Assembly: GCA_003024985.2 (NCBI GenBank)
Contig: PXIH01S0002055.1
Source of the DNA: Euperipatoides rowelli
Taxonomy: Eukaryota; Onychophora; Udeonychophora; Euonychophora; Peripatopsidae
Reading direction: 5' to 3' (one strand)
DNA length: 13,064 bases
The position numbers and the translations under genes were made by a program. Position 1 is the stretch's first letter, and the number at the start of each line of letters is the position of its first letter. This document shows positions 8,577 to 13,064 of the stretch, one piece after another. Below the pieces are notes generated by a model. That model was not told the origin of the DNA, made no database searches, and saw only the letters and a list, made by a program, of their open reading frames with translations.

Positions 8577-9107
8577 GCACATTCTGTGATAAGATTTGTT
8601 AATCTTTTTCACTTTTTTGACTAAAGAAAGCTGCTGTCGCAATTCCCATTTAAATATTATTGATCTTTCAAATCTCAAAATATAATGGATAAAGCAAATT
8701 AAAATCACTTAAAAGAGATTTTAGAATTTTTTTCACTTTAGAACAAATAAAACTAATTTGGAGTAGCATAGTGGAAACTCGCTCCAAAAAAAAAAAAAAA
8801 TTAACATAATCATTAATGTTGTTTTTCGTAGAACAAAATAGAAGTAAGGTATCTTATGTTATTTTAATTATTATTAGCTTGTTTTGTTTTTTCATTTTAT
8901 TCACTAGTTATTTCAATACAATAGTAGTTTGTATATATATTTATTTTATCAATATTAATTCATTTATCAAACTGTATAAACATCTTTAAATCTTTCATTA
9001 TATAAATAAAAATAAAATAAAAATTATGCCAAGAAGATTAGTTATTTACTGCACAGGTCTAAATATATTAAAAAAACATCCGTTTCCCCCACTTTTTACT
9101 GGCAAAT

Positions 9108-9176
9108 GCGTTCACATTTTCCTGGGGTCCCCAGGAAAATGATTTCACTGACTTATTACTTTTACTTGCGTTCACA
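9108..9176. repeat. Right subterminal block of the MITE: two GCGTTCACA copies and a 13 bp-stem palindrome
   Basis: GCGTTCACA occurs at 9108-9116 and 9168-9176, exactly 60 bp apart, and once near the left end at 8200-8208, all in the same orientation. Between the two right copies, CATTTTCCTGGGG (9115-9127) and CCCCAGGAAAATG (9129-9141) form a perfect 13 bp inverted repeat around a single T. The motif shares TTCACA with the terminal repeats, so it may be a subterminal transposase-binding site (inference). Confidence 0.75.
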
Positions 9177-9240
9177 TTGGAATAGTTTTCTGACGTCCTG
9201 GAGGAGAGTAAAATTCTCTTAGCGTCCTAGGGAAAATAAG

Positions 9241-9258
9241 TCCCGTGTGAATGGGGCT
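9241..9258 (-). repeat. Right terminal inverted repeat of the MITE
   Basis: TCCCGTGTGAATGGGGCT is the exact reverse complement of 8122-8139. The TTA duplication follows at 9259-9261. Confidence 0.9.
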
Positions 9259-9414
9259 TTAGACTAGTAAAATAAGGTATGTTGAGTAAAAAAAGCAGGT
9301 AAGAACATCAGAACAATTAATTAATTAGCAATAAACTGATATCAATAAGTCTGACATAAAGAATTTAAATAAAAAAAGTAAAAAGGTAAAAATGGTAAAT
9401 CAGCTTTTCCTATG

Positions 9415-10060
9415 TACTAATATTTGTGTTATAAATTTGATCATATTGTTTACTTGATTAATGAAAAAAAAACTTTGATTTTTGGTTTAACTCAAACATG
9501 GCTACCTAATAATTATGTTATCAATGAGTATAATTTTGAAAAAATTATCAATCGCCCAAATTTTAAGGGAGGGGGATTAATGTTATTTATTAAAAGGTTA
9601 GTTTAATTTAAAAAATTTGAATTAATATTTAGAAAAGCTAAAATATTGTGGTATATGAGCTTATTATTGATAATAATAAATGAATTTTGGGATTGTTTTA
9701 TCGTTTCCCAAATAGTAATAATGAATATAAGGCTGATCTTTTACATAGTTTTACATTGGGAAGAAATTATTTTAATAAATGTGGTTTTGATTTTGTTCTT
9801 CTTATGGGTGACTTAAATTCACCATTGATTGACTAGGAATTGTTATGCTCAGATTACACTAAAAACCATATAGCCAATGATATTATTGAATACTTGATTG
9901 CGGAAAACTTGTTCCAATTAATTGATCAAAAAAAACTAGATACCATAGAGACTCTGCCCTCTATTGGATGTAATAATAATTAATGATCAAGGTATTATCA
10001 AAAACATTAACTATTTGTGTCCTATACTTAAAAGTGATCGTGTTTTAGTGGAATGTGAGT
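9415..10060 (+). pseudogene. LINE-B endonuclease domain (APE-type), catalytic residues lost
   Basis: Frame 1 (9424-9606) reads YKFDHIVYLINEKK, LIFGLTQTWLPNNY and FKGGGLMLFIKRLV. The catalytic Glu of the TETWL motif is Gln (CAA at 9493-9495). Frame 3 has LLMGDLNSPLID with GDLN at 9807-9818, then TAG. In frame 1, PLLDVIIIND around 9957-9986 fits the conserved LLDLVITN segment. KSDRVLVECEL has SDR at 10033-10041 where SDH is expected, so the catalytic His is replaced by Arg (CGT). Both replacements are single-base changes from common codons (GAA and CAT). With two catalytic residues gone and the frame broken, no active nuclease can be made. Confidence 0.75.
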
Positions 10061-11900
10061 TAGAAATTTTTGGTGAAAATGAAAAGTCCCTTATGGAACA
10101 AATTATTAAATATGAGTATGACAAAATTAACATTAAAACTATTGAGACTGAATTATCTAACATTTTTTATGATAAAATTAATATACCAGACAATTTTGAT
10201 CACTATTATAATGACATAATAATAATAAAATACAAGAAATAATTGAAATTCATATTCCTAAAAAAACAAATTATTATATATGAAAATAAACACCCAGGTT
10301 GGTTAAAAAAAGAGTTACAGAATATGAAAAAAATGTATATATAAATTATTTCAGAAATATAAACTTACTAATAACCAATGTGATTATGAAAGTTATAAAG
10401 GGGCTAGAAATAAAGTTGTATTTACTACTCGTAGAAATAAAGAGAAGCATGATTTTGATTTAGCCAATAAAATTAAAAATGGTTCTAATTATACATTTAG
10501 GCATTATAACTCAATAAAAAATAAAACTAAGAGAAATATTGAATATTTAAAGATAGATAATCAGCTGTTTACATCACAAAAATATATTACTAACCATTTT
10601 GCTGACTGCAGCTTTATAGATAATAATATGAATGAAATCTTGAATACAAATCTGAGTTCTTTGGACAATCAATATACTTCAGACCTATCGGTTAAAGAGG
10701 AAATGATTTTAGACATTATTAAAAAGTTGAAAAATTCAAATTCTTATGGTATAGATAGAATTTCAAATAGATTGAAACTGTTTCCATTGTTTTTTACACA
10801 ACTAATTACAGTAATTGTAGATTTCTCCCTATTTGGATTGGGACTGNTCCATATTCTTAGAAAGAAATTGTTGTTAACCCAACATATAAAAAAAGGAAAC
10901 ATTTCTGTTAGCAAAAAAATATCGTCCAATTTGTCAAACCAGTTCAATAGGAAAAATAGCTGACATGTGATTTTTGTCATTTTTACAGCCTTATTTAGAT
11001 TTAATTTTACATAATGATCAATTTGGATTTCGACGGGGAAGATCATGTGCATCTTGCCTGTTAAGATCAGTTAATAATTGGACTAAATTAAAAGAAAAGG
11101 ATCACTCTGTTGGCATAATTTATTATAATTTGAGAAGTACTTTTAACACATTACAATTGATCTTTTAGTTGCCAAATAAATATCTTACAACATTGAGGTT
11201 TCTTTAATAAGATGAGTACATTATGTTTTGACAAATCAACCACCTGTAGTTAAAATATATGTGACACTTATTCAGAATTTAAGATATCTAATTATGGTTT
11301 GCCACAGGGGACAGTAATGTCTGCCCCATTGTTCAATTTATTTATGGCACATCTGCATAAATTAAAAATTAAATATATGCACAGCTATTGGATGATATAC
11401 GGATATACAATGTATTGGATGGAGAGGAAGATCAGATGAGTTTTCACAGAGAGAGAGATTTATGTTGTGATTGGTTGGTTCTAAATGGTTTAATCATAAA
11501 TAGAGATAAATGCCGATTCATGATGATTGGTAAGAATATAATTTTAATTTTTTTATTGGAGACTGGGAGATAATAGTGACTTGAACATATCTCGATCTAG
11601 GAGTAATGATCGATGATAGGCTTACATTTAAAAATCATGTTAACAAAATTGTTTCTAGTTTGCACTATCACTTCATTTGTTGCTGAACATATTTATCAGA
11701 ATCAACTAGGCTAATTTTGTACAAATTTATAAAAGTTTTTTGCAACGATGGTGAATTATTACTCAAATTTATATTATCCAATAAATGTGACAGATCATGG
11801 TCATCTGAATAGGCTTTTACAAAGAGAATATATGAATTAAATAATAAAAATTATTCTCAAAGATTGTATTTACTGTGTACACATAAAATTATTATGCTTG
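10061..11900 (+). pseudogene. LINE-B reverse transcriptase region, frame-broken, motif A Asp lost
   Basis: After a Lys/Asn-rich linker (HPGWLKKELQNMKK near 10291-10335), the fingers begin with IIKKLKNSNSYGIDRIS near 10718-10765 (frame 2). YRPICQTSSIGKI at 10920-10958 and FLQPYLDLILHNDQFGFRRG with RSC ending at 11048 are in frame 3. Motif A reads GIIYYNLRSTFNTL. Its catalytic Asp is Asn (AAT at 11127-11129), and the AFD Asp is also Asn (AAC at 11145-11147). Motif B is GLPQGTVMSAPLFN from 11296 (frame 1). Motif C is split: HSY in frame 1 (11380-11388) and DDIRIYNV in frame 3 (from 11391), with only two bases between. RDLCCDWLVLNGLIINRDKC near 11457-11510, YLDLGVMIDDRLTFKNHV near 11587-11640, and a YYSNLYYPINV / LNRLLQREY stretch near 11760-11835 match the usual C-terminal part. 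One N lies at 10847. Confidence 0.8.
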
Positions 11901-11919
11901 AACAGGGAGAAATGATAGT

Positions 11920-11939
11920 GTAGCCAGCCTTCTGGCTAC
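11920..11939. repeat. Perfect 8 bp-stem, 4-base-loop hairpin at the LINE-B 3' end
   Basis: GTAGCCAG and CTGGCTAC pair perfectly around the loop CCTT. It lies just after the last recognisable coding sequence of LINE-B and about 35 bases before AATAAA. Some LINEs carry a 3' stem-loop that their own reverse transcriptase recognises; whether this is one is inference. Confidence 0.7.
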
Positions 11940-11980
11940 TAGTTAAGTAAAGTATTCTAAATTAATATAGATTAAATAAA

Positions 11981-13064
11981 GTGCAAACAAAAATTTTAAT
12001 CATATATTTATTATTTAATTACATTTTTTAGTTTTGTTAATCATGTATAAAATCCCCTTAATAAGTTTATAAGTAATTTAATAAAAACATCTAGTAGGGA
12101 GAAAAGGGTTAAATTCCCTTTAGTGTTAAAAACTTAAAAAGACTGACGTAGTTGGAGAAAATGAAGGATCGCATTAAAAAGAGAAAAAGAAGATAGAATA
12201 AATTTAATTTTTGACTGAATGGCTGCTAATTTTGGGTAGCCTAACTGTTCCACATCTGGAACAACTGAGGAAAGGATACGATAAGAAGTACTATTAAAAA
12301 TATATGTTCATAACTTTCTTTAGAACCATTGCAATTTATATCTGGAAATTATCTATTGTAGATCATAATCATAGATGCTGATCCGATTCTGAACGCCCTA
12401 CTGATGGAATATAGATTGACCTGTGGAAAGATTGTAAAAATGTGGAACACCTTGATGACGATGCTGGACTAGCTGGGAACTCCGGAGGTGTATACCTCAA
12501 AATAAGCATCGTGTACATTTTGATAAAGTCAATAAACGTGTAGACCGTGAGTCTATTCTCCTTTCTTATTTCTTATTAGATGTTTAAGGCCTTAGCGATA
12601 AGTATTATTATGTTTATTTAGATGTACTAATCACTTTTGTTTTAGCCCTAGCTAGCCACCAATGGCACACGACAAGAGTTCTTTCTAGGCATCACTTAAG
12701 GGCATAGCCTTTATTTAGTCTATTCAATCATATATATTTGTGATTTCCATTTATATATTTTAATTACCCATTCACCCCTTTCAATATAAGCTGACAGCCA
12801 AAATTCAGCTTATAAATGGTGTTGTAAACAAAACAAAAAAGAACGTTCTTCGGTAAGAAGGGGCATTCTATTTTTTTTTTAAATTTCTAATAATATATAT
12901 TAAAAGGGCAAATATTTAACAATATTTGTGCTTTTAAGAATATGTAAAAATTGTTAAAAAAAGTCAATATAGTGTCTTGAGTGAATATACTATATACTGT
13001 ATATCATATATAGCGCATACATTTAATGTATGCATAATATATTTTAATACAAAAAATAATTATT
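11981..13064. other. AT-rich stretch with small inverted repeats and one possible LTR-like block
   Basis: No gene is visible. Small perfect hairpins are TGTTCCA/TGGAACA (12246-12263, loop CATC), GAGGT/ACCTC (near 12485-12498) and GCATACAT/ATGTATGC (13015-13033, loop TTA). TAAGGCCTTA at 12585-12594 is a 10 bp palindrome. The block around 12430-12575 is less AT-rich than its surroundings, with AATAAA at 12531-12536 followed by a stretch that includes TAGAC..GTCTA and a pyrimidine-rich run. That arrangement resembles the 3' part of an LTR but has no partner copy in the window. I could not assign the rest. Confidence 0.4.

Larger units (their letters stand above)
8122..9258. mobile_element. Non-autonomous DNA transposon (MITE), PIF/Harbinger type, 1137 bp
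   Basis: The ends are perfect 18 bp terminal inverted repeats: AGCCCCATTCACACGGGA at 8122-8139 and its exact reverse complement at 9241-9258. The element is flanked by a TTA direct duplication at 8119-8121 and 9259-9261. A 3 bp TTA target duplication is the signature of the PIF/Harbinger superfamily, and C-rich ends with TTCACAC are seen in such elements. Inside the ends are subterminal palindromes and three GCGTTCACA copies. The interior (about 8240-9090) is very AT-rich, holds microsatellites, and has no transposase-like ORF, so the element must have depended on a transposase encoded elsewhere. One undetermined base (N) is at 8226. The superfamily call rests on the target duplication and end type only. 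Confidence 0.85.
9415..11980 (+). mobile_element. LINE-B: 5'-truncated, strongly decayed non-LTR retrotransposon of CR1/L2 (Jockey superfamily) type
   Basis: This copy begins near the start of an endonuclease domain, has no ORF1, and continues through reverse transcriptase to a 3' region with AATAAA at 11975-11980. LTQTWL (normally TETWL), GGGLMLFIK, GDLNSP, YRPICQTSSIGKI, NDQFGFRRGRSC and GLPQGTVMSAPLF match the pattern of the CR1/L2/Jockey branch rather than the L1/Tx1 type of LINE-A. The coding sequence uses more A and T than LINE-A and is broken by many stops and frame shifts. 5' truncation is the usual outcome of target-primed reverse transcription. The exact 5' and 3' limits are uncertain; no clear target duplication was found. 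The clade call is tentative. Confidence 0.75.

Noticed and set aside
10744-11052. Minus-strand open frame of 102 codons containing an undetermined base
   Set aside because: It is antisense to the reverse transcriptase of LINE-B, whose conserved motifs explain the sequence.
12360-12400. Possible RNA polymerase III B box of a tRNA-derived SINE (GATCCGATTC)
   Set aside because: The match to GGTTCGANTCC is poor and no A box is found at the proper distance.
101-13010. TATATACAGTAT near the start and its reverse complement-like ACTGTATAT near the end of the window
   Set aside because: Short, AT-rich and self-similar strings are expected by chance. No longer inverted repeat or target duplication supports a 13 kb element.
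1-13064. Prokaryotic defence system, CRISPR array or phage module
   Set aside because: There are no regularly spaced repeats, no operon-like gene packing and no related protein motifs. Everything recognisable is eukaryotic transposon sequence.

Overview
This window looks like AT-rich nuclear DNA from an invertebrate animal. There is no bacterial or phage gene organisation: no packed operons, no ribosome-binding-site and ORF pairs, and no long intact ORF. Nearly every recognisable piece is a decayed transposable element or a simple repeat. A CGCGAA-rich repeat, an L1/Tx1-type LINE with a CCHC knuckle, a CR1/L2-type LINE and a Harbinger-type MITE together fit a marine invertebrate, with a mollusc as my best guess (inference only). 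No host gene, tRNA, rRNA or CRISPR array could be supported.

Layout. Positions 1-125 hold three spaced CGCGAA motifs. Positions 486-729 hold two diverged tandem copies of a ~105 bp unit, offset by 142 bp; the first contains three perfect TAACCC (telomere-type) units. Positions 730-1885 are featureless AT-rich DNA. A nearly full-length but frame-broken LINE (LINE-A) spans about 1886-6684 on the + strand. It has a gag-like ORF1 with a CCHC zinc knuckle, then an ORF2 with an AP endonuclease, a reverse transcriptase (YADD) and a C-terminal CCHC motif, then a polyadenylation signal and a short A tail. Positions 6685-8118 are AT-rich DNA with a GAT microsatellite. A non-autonomous DNA transposon occupies 8122-9258; it has 18 bp perfect terminal inverted repeats, a TTA target duplication and subterminal palindromes. 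A second, 5'-truncated and older-looking LINE (LINE-B) runs from about 9415 to 11980 on the + strand. The rest, to 13064, is AT-rich DNA with a few small inverted repeats and one block that may be the end of an LTR.

How the parts relate. Both LINEs point the same way but belong to different lineages, and they have decayed differently. LINE-A keeps the main catalytic residues I could locate in both enzymes, although its reading frame is broken many times. LINE-B has lost catalytic residues by single-base changes (endonuclease E to Q and H to R, reverse transcriptase D to N) and has a one-base loss inside its YADD motif. No element here appears able to move by itself. The best-defined object is the MITE, whose ends, target duplication and repeated GCGTTCACA motif can all be read directly. 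I did not find a convincing new multi-gene system, and I regard the window as an ordinary repeat-rich intergenic region.
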